33,137 bases of DNA. Source: Phycisphaerae bacterium (GTDB taxonomy: Bacteria > Planctomycetota > Phycisphaerae > Sedimentisphaerales > Anaerobacaceae). The first letter of the stretch is position 1. Each line of letters starts with the position of its first letter. Shown here piece by piece: positions 25,339-33,137 of the stretch. The translations under genes and the position numbers were made by a program. A model generated the notes under the pieces. The model made no database searches. It was given only the letters and a program-made list of their open reading frames with translations, and was not told the DNA's origin. Location: positions 1-33,137 of the forward strand of contig JAIPFM010000045.1 of NCBI GenBank assembly GCA_021736645.1, read 5' to 3'.

Positions 25339-26655
25339 ATGTCTGATACGCCGGAGCCAAAACCGCAGCGATCCAAGGGCAAGAAGCTGATGCTTGTGCG
25401 ATTCGGGCGCATGAATGCCATTGGTTTGTTTGAACATAATGAATCGCAAATTCCCAAGATCGATGTCCAGGTCGTGGTGAAAACACGAAAAGGCCTCGAA
25501 CTGGGTAGAATCGTGGGTGCCCTGGGATGTTATAAACAGGGGAGATACCGCTGGGACCCCAATCAGGTGGCGAATTATTACAAGTCCTCCGAAATGGAGA
25601 TGATGTGTGAGCAGGGGGGGAAATTCATACGCTATGCCACACATGACGATCTGGGCGATGCCGCACATTTCAAGAAGATTGCCCAGGAAGAGGTTCGCAC
25701 CTGTCAACGCATCGTCAATGAGACGCATGTGTCCATGAAGATTGTGGATGCCGAGCACATCCTGGGCGGCGAGCGTGTAATTTTTTACTTCATGTCTGAA
25801 GGCCGTGTGGATTTCCGGGATCTGGTCAAGACCCTGTCGCACGAATTTCAGACGCGCATTGAAATGCGTCAGATCGGGGCCAGGGATGAAGCGCGTCTGC
25901 TCGGCGATGTGGAGAGCTGCGGACAGGTGGTCTGCTGCAGACAGTTTCTCAAGTATCTCAAGCCCGTGAACATGCGCATGGCCAAGATGCAGAAGGCCAC
26001 ACTGGATCCCGCGAAGATATCCGGGTATTGCGGACGCCTGAAATGCTGCCTGCGATATGAAGACAGCACCTACGGTGAACTCAAAAAGAAATTGCCCAGG
26101 AAGAATACACGCGTGCAGCTGGAAGACTGCGAGGGGCGGGTCATTGACGGTCAGATACTGACGCAATTGATCCTGGTCGAGTCCGAAAAGGGGGAGCGAG
26201 TCTCGATTCCCCTGGAGCAGCTTGAAATCCTGGCACCGGATGCACCGCGCCGGCCTGAGCCTGAAAAAGAGGAAAAGAAGCAGCCCTCCCGCGGTTCGGG
26301 TCAGCGGAGAGATGGGAGACGCTCACCGCGGTCTGAAGAGGGTGGCAGTCGCGAGCCTCGAGGTCGGTCTGAGCCAAGGCAGGAGAGACCCAGGCCTGAG
26401 AGGGCCAAGCCAGACCCAGAAACACCTCAGGGGCACTCGGGGATGTCCGAACCTGCCGCGATAATCGACCCGGCGCAGGCCCAGAGTGAAACTGAGAAGA
26501 CAGAGAAATCCGAGAAATCGGGTCGGTCCAGGCGAGGAGGTCGTTCCAGGCGTCGATCCGGACGTCGGGGCAACAGACGCCCAGCCAATAAAGACGGCAG
26601 CGGGGACAGTGCTTCCAAGGCCCCGCAGCCCAAAAGTTCTGAAGGTGATAAATGA
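25339..26655 (+). CDS. ricT: PSP1-domain protein (RicT/YaaT family) with long charged tail
   Basis: A 438-residue protein in two parts. Residues 15-295 are the PSP1/RicT domain. It has [10 protein letters not shown] and the conserved cysteine sets CGQVVCC and [13 protein letters not shown], which bind Fe-S clusters in the Bacillus Ric complex. Beyond about residue 300 a low-complexity tail of roughly 140 residues is rich in Pro, Glu, Arg and Lys ([15 protein letters not shown], then [16 protein letters not shown]). It is likely disordered and able to bind nucleic acid, and it is not present in the typical Bacillus protein. In Bacillus the RicA/F/T complex affects RNA processing by RNase Y; that role here is inference. 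Its TGA stop overlaps the metG ATG (ATGA), so the two are coupled. Confidence 0.88.
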   Translation: MSDTPEPKPQRSKGKKLMLVRFGRMNAIGLFEHNESQIPKIDVQVVVKTRKGLELGRIVGALGCYKQGRYRWDPNQVANYYKSSEMEMMCEQGGKFIRYATHDDLGDAAHFKKIAQEEVRTCQRIVNETHVSMKIVDAEHILGGERVIFYFMSEGRVDFRDLVKTLSHEFQTRIEMRQIGARDEARLLGDVESCGQVVCCRQFLKYLKPVNMRMAKMQKATLDPAKISGYCGRLKCCLRYEDSTYGELKKKLPRKNTRVQLEDCEGRVIDGQILTQLILVESEKGERVSIPLEQLEILAPDAPRRPEPEKEEKKQPSRGSGQRRDGRRSPRSEEGGSREPRGRSEPRQERPRPERAKPDPETPQGHSGMSEPAAIIDPAQAQSETEKTEKSEKSGRSRRGGRSRRRSGRRGNRRPANKDGSGDSASKAPQPKSSEGDK

Positions 26656-28688
26656 CACGGAACATTTTAGTGACCTCTGCTTTGCCCTATGCCAATGGTC
26701 CGATCCATATCGGGCATCTGGTCGAGTATATCCAGACCGATATCTGGGTTCGCTTCCAGAGGTTGTGTGGTCATCATTGCCATTATTTCTGTGCGGATGA
26801 CACGCATGGCACGCCCGTGATGCTCAGTGCACGTGCTGCAGGGATCACCCCCGAGGCCTTGATCGAAAAGGTTCATGCAGAACACAAGTCCGACTTTGAT
26901 CGCTTTTTTGTGACGTTTGACAATTACTATTCAACCCATTCCCCGGAGAACCGTCACTTCAGTGAACTGATCTTCAAGCGGCTCAATGAGGCCGGGGCCA
27001 TTGTCACACGCGATGTGGAGCAGGCCTTCTGCGAACAGTGCGCCATCCCTCTGCCGGATCGCTATGTCAAGGGCACCTGTCCCAAATGCAAGGCCGAGGA
27101 TCAGTACGGTGATTCCTGCGAGCAGTGCAGTGCCACGTATCGGCCGACAGATCTTGAAAACCCGTTCTGTGCCACCTGCGGCACCCCGCCGGTACGAAAG
27201 ACGTCGTCCCATTATTTCTTCAAGCTGGCCAATTACGAGGCACCCCTCAAGGCCCTGATTGCAGGGGGATTCACGCAGCAGTCTGTGGCCAACAAGCTGC
27301 AGGAATGGTTCTCCTCCGGACTCAAGGACTGGGACATTTCCAGGGACGGGCCTTACTTTGGATTCAAGATCCCGGGCGAGGACAACAAGTATTTTTATGT
27401 GTGGCTCGATGCGCCCATCGGGTATATGGCGTCTGCCAAGCATTATTGTGATGCCCACGGCCTGGACTTTGACGCCATGTGGCCAGGTGAGCATTCTGCC
27501 CCTGGCGACCAAGACGCGTATGAACTGTATCATTTCATCGGCAAGGACATCATGTATTTTCATGCCCTGTTCTGGCCTGCCATGCTGACCGGCGCAGGGT
27601 TCAAGGTGGCCAAAAAGTTATTTGTCCACGGTTTCCTCACGGTCAACGGGGAGAAGATGAGCAAATCGCGCGGGACCTTTATCAAGGCCGCGACCTATGC
27701 CGATCATCTGGACCCTGAGTACCTGCGCTATTACTATGCCAGCAAGCTCACAGACAGTGTGGACGATATTGACCTGGGCATTGAAGACTTTACCAACAAG
27801 GTCAACTCTGACTTGGTGGGCAAATTCGCCAACCTGGCGTCACGCTCCGGACCGATGCTGTCCAACAAACTCGATGGTTGTCTTGGCACACTGGATGCCG
27901 AGGGACGGAGTCTGATCGACACCCTGACTGCGGTGCGCGATCAGGTGGTCAGCGATTATGAGAATCTAAAGTACGCTGCCGTCGTGCGCACGCTCACGGC
28001 CCTGGCCGATGAAGTCAATCGCTACGTGGAACTCAAGCGTCCCTGGGAACAGATTAAATCCGACCCCGAGGGGACACGCTTCACCTTGACCGCGATACTC
28101 AATGCCATGCGCGTGCTCACCATTTATCTCAAACCCATCCTGCCGGTATTCGCTGAAAAGATCGAGGCCTTCCTGAATGTGGCCCCGCTTCAATTAAGTG
28201 ATCTCGAGACTGTGCTTGAGAACCATCCCATTCAAAAATTCAAGCATCTATTCCAACGTGTAGAAGAAAAACAGGTACATGCCATGATCGAAGAAAGTAA
28301 AGACTCACAAGCCAAGCCTCAGCCGGCCCCCGTTGAAGTCACTGAAGCGCCCACGTTCAAAGAGGAAGTCACCATTGACGATTTTATCAAGCTGGATCTG
28401 CGCGTGGCCAGGGTGGTCGAAGCCGGGCCTGTGGAAGGGGCCGACAAGCTGCTGGCCCTGACCCTGGATGTCGGTGGTGTGGAAAAACATGTGTTTGCCG
28501 GTATTGCCAAGGCGTACAAGCCCGAAGACCTGGTGGGGCGCCTGGTGGTGTTCTTTGCCAATCTCAAGCCGCGTAAAATGCGTTTCGGCGTGTCTGAGGG
28601 CATGGTGCTCGCGGCTGGGCACGGCGGCAGTGACATCTTTGTCCTGTCCCCGGATTCAGGCGCCAAACCCGGAGATGTAGTCAGTTAG
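26652..28688 (+). CDS. metG: Methionyl-tRNA synthetase
   Basis: Charges tRNA-Met with methionine. The protein has 678 residues. The class I HIGH motif is at 19-22 (PIHIGHL) and KMSKS at 335-339 ([11 protein letters not shown]). A zinc-binding insert has four C-x-x-C pairs (CEQC, CPKC, CEQC, CATC), giving the two-knuckle MetG1 form. The anticodon domain follows, then a C-terminal tRNA-binding OB fold (about 575-678), starting [17 protein letters not shown] and including [17 protein letters not shown], as in E. coli MetG and Trbp111. It follows ricT with an ATGA overlap, and GAAGGTGA supplies the ribosome binding site. Complete, no unusual residues. Confidence 0.97.
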   Translation: MTRNILVTSALPYANGPIHIGHLVEYIQTDIWVRFQRLCGHHCHYFCADDTHGTPVMLSARAAGITPEALIEKVHAEHKSDFDRFFVTFDNYYSTHSPENRHFSELIFKRLNEAGAIVTRDVEQAFCEQCAIPLPDRYVKGTCPKCKAEDQYGDSCEQCSATYRPTDLENPFCATCGTPPVRKTSSHYFFKLANYEAPLKALIAGGFTQQSVANKLQEWFSSGLKDWDISRDGPYFGFKIPGEDNKYFYVWLDAPIGYMASAKHYCDAHGLDFDAMWPGEHSAPGDQDAYELYHFIGKDIMYFHALFWPAMLTGAGFKVAKKLFVHGFLTVNGEKMSKSRGTFIKAATYADHLDPEYLRYYYASKLTDSVDDIDLGIEDFTNKVNSDLVGKFANLASRSGPMLSNKLDGCLGTLDAEGRSLIDTLTAVRDQVVSDYENLKYAAVVRTLTALADEVNRYVELKRPWEQIKSDPEGTRFTLTAILNAMRVLTIYLKPILPVFAEKIEAFLNVAPLQLSDLETVLENHPIQKFKHLFQRVEEKQVHAMIEESKDSQAKPQPAPVEVTEAPTFKEEVTIDDFIKLDLRVARVVEAGPVEGADKLLALTLDVGGVEKHVFAGIAKAYKPEDLVGRLVVFFANLKPRKMRFGVSEGMVLAAGHGGSDIFVLSPDSGAKPGDVVS

Positions 28689-28699
28689 CGATTTGGGGG

Positions 28700-28757
28700 C
28701 TGAAGGAATGGTCCGACAGGCCCTGTGTTTTCCTGCTGAAAACTGCCTACTGAAAAC
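28700..28757 (+). repeat. Degenerate copy of the CAGG-hairpin and CTGAAAAC tract
   Basis: After metG comes ACAGG-CC-CTGT, then GTTTTC-CTGCT-GAAAAC, which can pair, then CTGCCTACTGAAAACCG up to the ATG of the next gene. The tracts are reminiscent of the repeats at 2368, 4169 and 14273 but run as CTGAAAAC (the reverse complement of GTTTTCAG). Confidence 0.4.
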
Positions 28758-28762
28758 CGATA

Positions 28763-29116
28763 ATGAAATCAACACCTGAAGAAATTGCCAAGCTGGATGG
28801 GCGGTACAGTCCTGAAGCCTTTCATTTTGTGTACGAGGGGCTGGGATATACGGTCAAGGAGTTCAAGGATTCGCCCGGGCATGTGAGCGGCCAGATGCTG
28901 TGCGAGGGTCTCAGAAGGCTGGCGCTGGAGCGGTGGGGCCGATTGGCCCTGCTGGTGCTGGAATCGTGGCGAGTCCGGGGTACGCGAGACTTTGGAGAGA
29001 TCGTATATGCGCTGATCGAGCATGAATGGATGAGTGCTTTGCCCACAGATACGATCGAAGACTTTGACGACGTGTACAGTTTCCATGCGGCATTTGTTGA
29101 TGGATTTAGTTTTTAA
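28763..29116 (+). CDS. Small conserved protein, TIGR04138/Minf_1886-like
   Basis: A 117-residue soluble protein. It has FHFVYEGLGYTVKEF, HVSGQMLCEGLRRLALERWG, LVLESWRVRGTRDFGEIVYALIEHEWM and DFDDVYSFHAAF near its end. This matches, as I recall, the small family annotated as restricted to Verrucomicrobia and Planctomycetes (TIGR04138; Minf_1886 family). The H-V-SGQ, R-G-T-x-D-F-G-x-I-V-Y and F-D-D-V-Y blocks are its hallmarks. Its biochemical function is unknown. The ATG has no clear ribosome binding site and lies directly after a repeat tract. It precedes the lipid-transport operon by 46 bases and could be its first gene. Besides any function, it is a useful indication of lineage. Confidence 0.82.
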   Translation: MKSTPEEIAKLDGRYSPEAFHFVYEGLGYTVKEFKDSPGHVSGQMLCEGLRRLALERWGRLALLVLESWRVRGTRDFGEIVYALIEHEWMSALPTDTIEDFDDVYSFHAAFVDGFSF

Positions 29117-29162
29117 ACATCTTTCTGTTTTTAAAATGCCTGGGTTTACAAGGACGGTTTGA

Positions 29163-30272
29163 ATGGCAAAGGACGGGGTCAGGGACGACTCGCTGCACAT
29201 TACGCTCTCAGGACATCTGGACATTCAGCGGGTCCAGAAAGAATGGGACCGCGTGGCTGCGCAGCTCGCTGAGCAGAACCCTCATACGGTACTCATTGAC
29301 GCCTCTGGCCTGAGTTATTGTGACAGCGCGGGTATTGGCTTACTCCTTCACATCCAGGCCTACCAGACCAGTCGGCAGCGTACCTGCCGGATCCAGGGAT
29401 TGAGCCAGCAGTCTCAACGACTCCTTGACCTGTTCGATCCCGGGACATTTGACATGTCTCCACCCAGGGGCACGGCCGTGGATCGTTTGCTCATACAGGT
29501 GGGCCAGGCGACTGTCTCTGTGGGGCAGGATCTGTACAGTCAGGTCGCATTCATGGGGGAGATCATGACCAAGACAGTGCGTCTGGTGATGCAGCCCCGT
29601 ACACTGCGGTGGAATGACACCATGACACTGGCCGAAAAGAGCGGGGCCGATGCCCTGGGCATTACCGGCTTGCTCGGCTTTCTCATCGGTCTGATCCTGG
29701 CGTTTCAATCGGCGGTGGCCATGAAGAAGTTCGGGGCAGAGGTCTTTGTGGCAGATCTGGTCACCATCTCTCTGTTTCGTGAACTGGGTCCCCTGATCAC
29801 GGCGTTTGTCCTGGCCAGTCGCAGTGGCTCTGCCTTTGCCGCAGAAATCGGTACCATGAAGGTGAATGAAGAGATCGATGCCCTGGTCACCCTGGGCCTG
29901 GACCCTGTCCGGTTTCTGGTATTGCCCAGGATACTGGCCGGGGTCATGGTGCTGCCCCTCTTGACCCTGTTCAATCTTTTGTTGGGTCTCCTGGGCTGTG
30001 CCCTGGTGATGCTGGCCATGGGCTATCCCCTCGTGACCTTTGTGGAACGTATGCAGACATCCTCCGGTCTGGTCGACCTGTTCGGCGGTCTGGCCAAGAC
30101 CCTGGTGTTTGGTTTGTTGATCGCAGGGATCGGATGTCTGCGGGGCCTGCAGACCAAAACCGGGGCCAGCGCTGTGGGGAATGCGGCCACGAGCGCTGTG
30201 GTCAGCGGCATTGTGGCCATTATTCTGGCAGACGGCGTGTTTGCGGTGTTGTATTATTTTCTTGGAATCTAG
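29163..30272 (+). CDS. MlaE-type ABC permease with N-terminal STAS domain
   Basis: A 369-residue fusion. Residues 8-95 form a STAS domain (SLHITLSGHLDIQ, then VLIDASGLSYCDSAGIGLLL), which is the MlaB role. The remainder is the MlaE permease: GEIMTKTVRLVMQPRTLRWNDT, LGITGLLGFLIGLILAFQSA, ELGPLITAFVLASRSGSAFAAEIGTMKVNEEIDAL (the conserved coupling motif), and several transmembrane helices up to the C-terminus. In E. coli MlaB and MlaE are separate; many other bacteria fuse them. The ATG has AAGGA about 8 bases upstream. It begins a four-gene operon for phospholipid trafficking across the envelope. The direction of transport is not visible from sequence. Confidence 0.94.
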   Translation: MAKDGVRDDSLHITLSGHLDIQRVQKEWDRVAAQLAEQNPHTVLIDASGLSYCDSAGIGLLLHIQAYQTSRQRTCRIQGLSQQSQRLLDLFDPGTFDMSPPRGTAVDRLLIQVGQATVSVGQDLYSQVAFMGEIMTKTVRLVMQPRTLRWNDTMTLAEKSGADALGITGLLGFLIGLILAFQSAVAMKKFGAEVFVADLVTISLFRELGPLITAFVLASRSGSAFAAEIGTMKVNEEIDALVTLGLDPVRFLVLPRILAGVMVLPLLTLFNLLLGLLGCALVMLAMGYPLVTFVERMQTSSGLVDLFGGLAKTLVFGLLIAGIGCLRGLQTKTGASAVGNAATSAVVSGIVAIILADGVFAVLYYFLGI

Positions 30273-30276
30273 GCTG

Positions 30277-30314
30277 GAGTCCAGAGCCTAGAGTCCAGAG
30301 TCTAGAGTTCAAAG
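30277..30314 (+). repeat. 14-base tandem repeat between mlaE- and mlaF-like genes
   Basis: GAGTCCAGAGCCTA at 30277-30290 is followed directly by GAGTCCAGAGTCTA at 30291-30304 (13 of 14 identical) and a partial GAGTTCAAAG. It lies in a junction of only about 49 bases inside an otherwise tightly packed operon. Confidence 0.65.
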
Positions 30315-30321
30315 TTGATTG

Positions 30322-31092
30322 ATGAGTATGAAGAATGAACCGATTATTCAAGTGCGGGACCTGGTGGCTGCGTACGGCGACGAGGTGATTCTCCAGGACG
30401 TGTCCTTTGACGTGTATCCCGGAGAAGCATTTGGTATCCTGGGCGGGTCCGGGTGCGGCAAGAGTACGCTGCTCAAGCAGATGATCGGTCTGTACCAGCC
30501 AGCGCAAGGACAGATCCTGATTGACGGGCAGGACATGGTCACGGCCACGGAAGCCGAGCGTCTGGAGATCCTCAAAAAGATCGGTGTCATGTATCAGAAC
30601 GGTGCGCTGTTCGGATCCATGAACCTGTTGGACAACATCGGTCTGGTGCTGGAGGAGTTCACGGATCTCAGCAAAGACCTGCGCATGCGCCTCGCCTTGA
30701 TGAAGCTCAAGGCCGTGGGCCTGGAACAGGCAGCGTATAAAATGCCGGCCGAGTTGAGCGGCGGTATGAGAAAACGGGCTGCCATTGCACGGGCCATGGC
30801 CCTGGACCCCAAGGTGATCTTTCTGGATGAGCCGTCTGCCGGCCTGGACCCCGTGACATCCGCGCAGATGGACGAGTTGATCCTGCAGCTCTCTGAAACA
30901 CTGGACATGACCTTCGTGGTGGTCACACATGAACTGCCAAGCATCTTTGCCATTGCGGATCGTGTGATCATGCTGGACAAACGTGCCAAGACCATTGTCG
31001 CGACCGGCGCCCCGGACGACCTCAGGATTCGAAGCGATAATCCCTGGGTGCGTCAGTTCTTTGGTCGGGAATCCAAGATAAGTGACACATAA
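30322..31092 (+). CDS. MlaF-type ABC transporter ATP-binding protein
   Basis: A 256-residue ATPase. Walker A is GGSGCGKST (41-49), the Q-loop VMYQNGALFGSMNLLDNIG (Q91), the signature LSGGMRKRAAIARAM (144-158) and Walker B VIFLDEPSAGLDP (164-176), with an H-loop histidine in VVTHELPSIFAI. The Y-Q-N-GALF element and LSGGM variant are typical of MlaF rather than of other ABC ATPases. ATG 30322 is preferred to TTG 30319; ATG 30328 is possible too. It follows the permease gene after a repeat-bearing gap and precedes the MCE gene by 12 bases. It powers the MlaE permease. Confidence 0.94.
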   Translation: MSMKNEPIIQVRDLVAAYGDEVILQDVSFDVYPGEAFGILGGSGCGKSTLLKQMIGLYQPAQGQILIDGQDMVTATEAERLEILKKIGVMYQNGALFGSMNLLDNIGLVLEEFTDLSKDLRMRLALMKLKAVGLEQAAYKMPAELSGGMRKRAAIARAMALDPKVIFLDEPSAGLDPVTSAQMDELILQLSETLDMTFVVVTHELPSIFAIADRVIMLDKRAKTIVATGAPDDLRIRSDNPWVRQFFGRESKISDT

Positions 31093-31104
31093 GGCGGACG
31101 TTCT

Positions 31105-32187
31105 ATGGGTACAAAACCAAACTATTTTAAAATCGGCCTGTTTGTTCTGTTGGCCGTTCTGATCCTGCTGATCAGTGTGGTGATTTTTGGTGCCAGTCTT
31201 TTGAAAAAGAAGAGTTTATTGTTTGAGACCTATTTTGACAATTCCGTCCACGGACTCAGTACGGGCTCGCCTGTGGAGGCTCGCGGTGTGAAGATCGGGC
31301 GCGTGGAACACATCAGCTTTGTGGGGGATCTCTACCCCATTTCCGCGGATCACGAGTCCTTTGCGCAGTTCGCCCGCTATGTGCGCGTGGTGGTGGCCGT
31401 GGATCCCGAGTTTATGCTGGGTGTGTTCGATACCCTGCCGGGCGATCGGCTTCAAAAGCTTGTGAAGGAGGGCATGCGCATCCGCTATGCCACGGAAATC
31501 CTCACAGGCATCGGTTATCTGGAGGCCGAATTTCTCGACCCGAACCGATTTCCTGTGCTCAACGTGTCATGGACACCGGAATACTTTTACCTGCCGTCTG
31601 CCCCCAGTGAGCTGCGTACGCTCAAGGACTCCGTGGACAGGATCCTGTACAAAATGGAAAAGATCGATGTGCAGAAGATGAGTGCCACGGCCCAGCATCT
31701 GCTCGTGTCACTGGATCAGGCCATTACGGATGCCAACGTATCCAAGGTCGTGGAGAACATTCAGGCCCTTCTGACCCAGGCGGAGCAGAAGATCCAGGCC
31801 ATTGACACGGCCAAGATCAGCCAGGAGGCCTTTGAGGTACTGGCGTCGCTCAAGGGGGCTGTGGCAGATGCCAATGTGCCGAAGCTCAGCGGCCAGGCCC
31901 AAGCGATGCTCGCACAGGCCAACCAGGCCCTGGCCGAACTCAATGTCCTGCTCGCCCGACCCCAGACCGAGTCTCTGCCTGCGAACCTGCCGTTGGTGGT
32001 AGATCAATTGCACGCCACGCTGCTGAGGATCGATCGTTTGATCGCCACCAAGAGCCCGCAGATCGACCGGGTTCTGGACGATACCCGTGAAATCTCGGAA
32101 AATCTCAAGCAGCTCACGGAGAGCCTGAATCGCAATCCGTCGAGTATCATCTTCAGTAAACCCCCACGTAAAACGGAGCCAAAATAA
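31105..32187 (+). CDS. MCE-domain (MlaD-like) lipid transport protein
   Basis: A 360-residue protein with one N-terminal transmembrane helix (about 9-30, IGLFVLLAVLILLISVVIFGA). Next is an MCE domain (about 36-145; FETYFDNSVHGLSTGSPVEARGVKIGRVEHI) with a flexible insert DLYPISADHESFAQFARY. After SWTPEYFYLPS comes a long helical region, about 170-350, of repeated alpha-helical segments (TDANVSKVVENIQALL, VADANVPKLSGQAQAML) that can form a coiled-coil bundle or needle beyond the ring. It would form the periplasmic hexamer that binds lipid above MlaE. It ends with TAA overlapping the next ATG as TAATG. The lipid cargo is not known. Confidence 0.92.
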   Translation: MGTKPNYFKIGLFVLLAVLILLISVVIFGASLLKKKSLLFETYFDNSVHGLSTGSPVEARGVKIGRVEHISFVGDLYPISADHESFAQFARYVRVVVAVDPEFMLGVFDTLPGDRLQKLVKEGMRIRYATEILTGIGYLEAEFLDPNRFPVLNVSWTPEYFYLPSAPSELRTLKDSVDRILYKMEKIDVQKMSATAQHLLVSLDQAITDANVSKVVENIQALLTQAEQKIQAIDTAKISQEAFEVLASLKGAVADANVPKLSGQAQAMLAQANQALAELNVLLARPQTESLPANLPLVVDQLHATLLRIDRLIATKSPQIDRVLDDTREISENLKQLTESLNRNPSSIIFSKPPRKTEPK

Positions 32188-32780
32188 TGAAAGCTACGTA
32201 TTCTCTGCTTGCCCTGGTTCTTATCGCAGGCTGTCGAACCAGCATCAGTACACAGAACCATTTCGTACTCACGGCCGAGCGGGATCCCACCTTGGCGGTC
32301 ACCCGGACCACCGGTGTTTTGGATGTCCACCGTCTCACCATGGAGCGGACCTATGATTCCAAGGGCTTTGTCTACAGAACAGATTTGAATGAGTTCGCCG
32401 TCGATTATTACAACGGCTTTCTCGTGTCCCCCTCGCAGATGATCACGGAGCGGGTCCGCCACTGGCTCTCGCAAGCCGATCTCTTCTCGCGAATCCTCAC
32501 GCCGGGTTCGCAGGCCGAACCCACCCATGCACTCGAGGGCCACATCCTCAATCTCTACGGCGACTTCCGCGAGGACCGGCCGGCCACGGCCATCTTTGAA
32601 ATCAAGTTCTTCCTCATCAATCATGAGGACAGAAGCGGCGAAGTGATACTCAACAAGACCTACAGGGAAACCGAGCCCGTTGACACGCACGATGCGTCCT
32701 GCCTGACCCACGCCCTGGACCTGTGTCTCGAACGCATTCTAACGGCACTGGAAGGTGATATTGCCAAGGCGTTGCAGTAG
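32187..32780 (+). CDS. ABC-type transport auxiliary lipoprotein (PqiC-like)
   Basis: A 197-residue lipoprotein. The signal peptide ends at the lipobox LIAGC with the lipidated cysteine C16. The mature part contains DPTLAVTRTTGVLDVHRLTMERTYDSKGFVYRTDLNEFAVDYYNGFLVSPSQMITERV, and a C-terminal domain with FEIKFFLINHE and VILNKTYRET strands. This agrees with the ABC_trans_aux (PqiC/YmbA-like) family that accompanies MCE transporters and is thought to connect the inner ring to the outer membrane. It is translationally coupled to the MCE gene by a one-base overlap and closes the operon. No MlaA or MlaC homologue is in the window. Confidence 0.85.
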   Translation: MKATYSLLALVLIAGCRTSISTQNHFVLTAERDPTLAVTRTTGVLDVHRLTMERTYDSKGFVYRTDLNEFAVDYYNGFLVSPSQMITERVRHWLSQADLFSRILTPGSQAEPTHALEGHILNLYGDFREDRPATAIFEIKFFLINHEDRSGEVILNKTYRETEPVDTHDASCLTHALDLCLERILTALEGDIAKALQ

Positions 32781-32789
32781 GCTGCGTAT

Positions 32790-32838
32790 CAGGGGATAGG
32801 TGCCAGGTGTCGGGGATCGGGGGTCAGGGGTCGAGTCA
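32790..32838 (+). repeat. GGGGTC-type direct repeats downstream of the lipid-transport operon
   Basis: GGTGCCAGGTGTCGGGGATC, followed by GGGGGTCAGGGGTCGAGTC, shows repeated GG-x-GTC/GGGGTCA units of about 7 bases. It lies directly before the promoter of the flavoprotein gene. Confidence 0.45.
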
Positions 32839-32841
32839 TGC

Positions 32842-32869
32842 TTGCGAAATCCAGGCAGTGTGCTACAGT
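32842..32869 (+). promoter_or_regulatory. Promoter for the flavoprotein gene, probably leaderless transcript
   Basis: TTGCGA (32842-32847), a 16-base spacer, then TACAGT (32864-32869). Only 6 bases separate the -10 box from ATG 32876, so the transcript should start at the A of the start codon or a base away. No ribosome binding site is seen. Confidence 0.5.
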
Positions 32870-32875
32870 ATCGAC

Positions 32876-33137
32876 ATGAAATCGTTTGATGTGATTGTGG
32901 TGGGGGGCGGCGCTGCAGGCATGATGGCCGCAGGGCGAGCAGCCGAGCAGGGCAGGCGCGTGCTGCTGGTCGAGAAGAATCAGGCATTGGGTGAAAAACT
33001 GAGTATCACAGGCGGAGGACGCTGTAACATCACCAATGCGGAATACAACAATCGCATCCTGCTGGTCAATTACGGAGAGGCGGAGAAGTTCCTGTATTCC
33101 ACCTTTTCCAGGTTTGCCGTGGAACAAACCTTCTCAT
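32876..33137 (+). CDS. HI0933/YhiN-like NAD(P)/FAD-dependent oxidoreductase, N-terminal part
   Basis: The frame runs to the right edge of the window, so only 87 residues are visible. They begin MKSFDVIVVGGGAAGMMAAGR, a Rossmann FAD-binding fold with the G-x-G-x-x-G/A motif at residues 10-15. They continue with VLLVEKNQALGEKLSITGG and GGRCNITNAE (47-56), which is the signature of the HI0933/BaiN/YhiN flavoprotein family. Substrate and cofactor reactions in this family are poorly defined. The start is set by the promoter 6 bases upstream. No ribosome binding site is present. It is the next gene after the Mla-type operon, but the promoter shows it is a separate unit. Confidence 0.9.
   Translation, partial: MKSFDVIVVGGGAAGMMAAGRAAEQGRRVLLVEKNQALGEKLSITGGGRCNITNAEYNNRILLVNYGEAEKFLYSTFSRFAVEQTFS

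Overview
The window looks like a stretch of a Planctomycetota genome, most likely class Phycisphaerae. The evidence is: four pseudopilin-like proteins with the prepilin methylation segment and, in three of them, a C-terminal H-X9-DG or H-X9-DF motif; two secreted formylglycine-type sulfatases; LamG proteins; and a small protein (28763-29116) resembling a family I recall as restricted to Planctomycetes and Verrucomicrobia. The lineage call is an inference from gene content, because there is no rRNA gene here to confirm it. I saw no tRNA, rRNA, CRISPR array or intact transposase.

Region 1 (1-7142) is an accessory, secreted-protein region. It holds the end of a LamG protein, two tandem pseudopilin-like paralogues, a sulfatase, a foldback element of about 210 bp, and an 829-residue secreted metzincin-like protein with LamG and fibronectin-III-like modules. 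Region 2 (7143-14016) is mixed. A GtrA-like membrane protein and a PAS histidine kinase read leftward; an ABC ATPase/permease pair and a YgiQ-type radical SAM protein read rightward; a DUF4143-type ATPase reads leftward.

Region 3 (14276-28688) is mostly housekeeping. A large membrane-anchored AsmA-like protein is divergent from dnaE, which is followed by tmk, holB, a ricT-like PSP1 gene and metG. This resembles the tmk-holB-ricT-metG neighbourhood of Firmicutes, but here tmk and holB are separated by two leftward pseudopilin-like genes and a rightward sulfatase, which look like an accessory insertion. Region 4 (28763-33137) holds the small family protein, then a compact Mla/Mce lipid-transport operon (STAS-MlaE permease, MlaF ATPase, MCE protein, auxiliary lipoprotein), and finally the start of an HI0933-type flavoprotein.

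Spaces between genes carry several short repeat families: 3'-end hairpins followed by TTTTCAGT-type tracts, inverted CGCAGAGA arms, GAGTCCAGAG tandem units and GGGGTC tracts. Two genes (ygiQ at 10924 and the flavoprotein at 32876) have a good -35/-10 pair so close to the ATG that leaderless transcripts are expected. No complete new defence or biosynthetic system is visible. The most unusual items are the foldback element, the metzincin-like protein without a Met-turn methionine, the two-part AsmA-like membrane protein, and the accessory block inside the replication-gene cluster.
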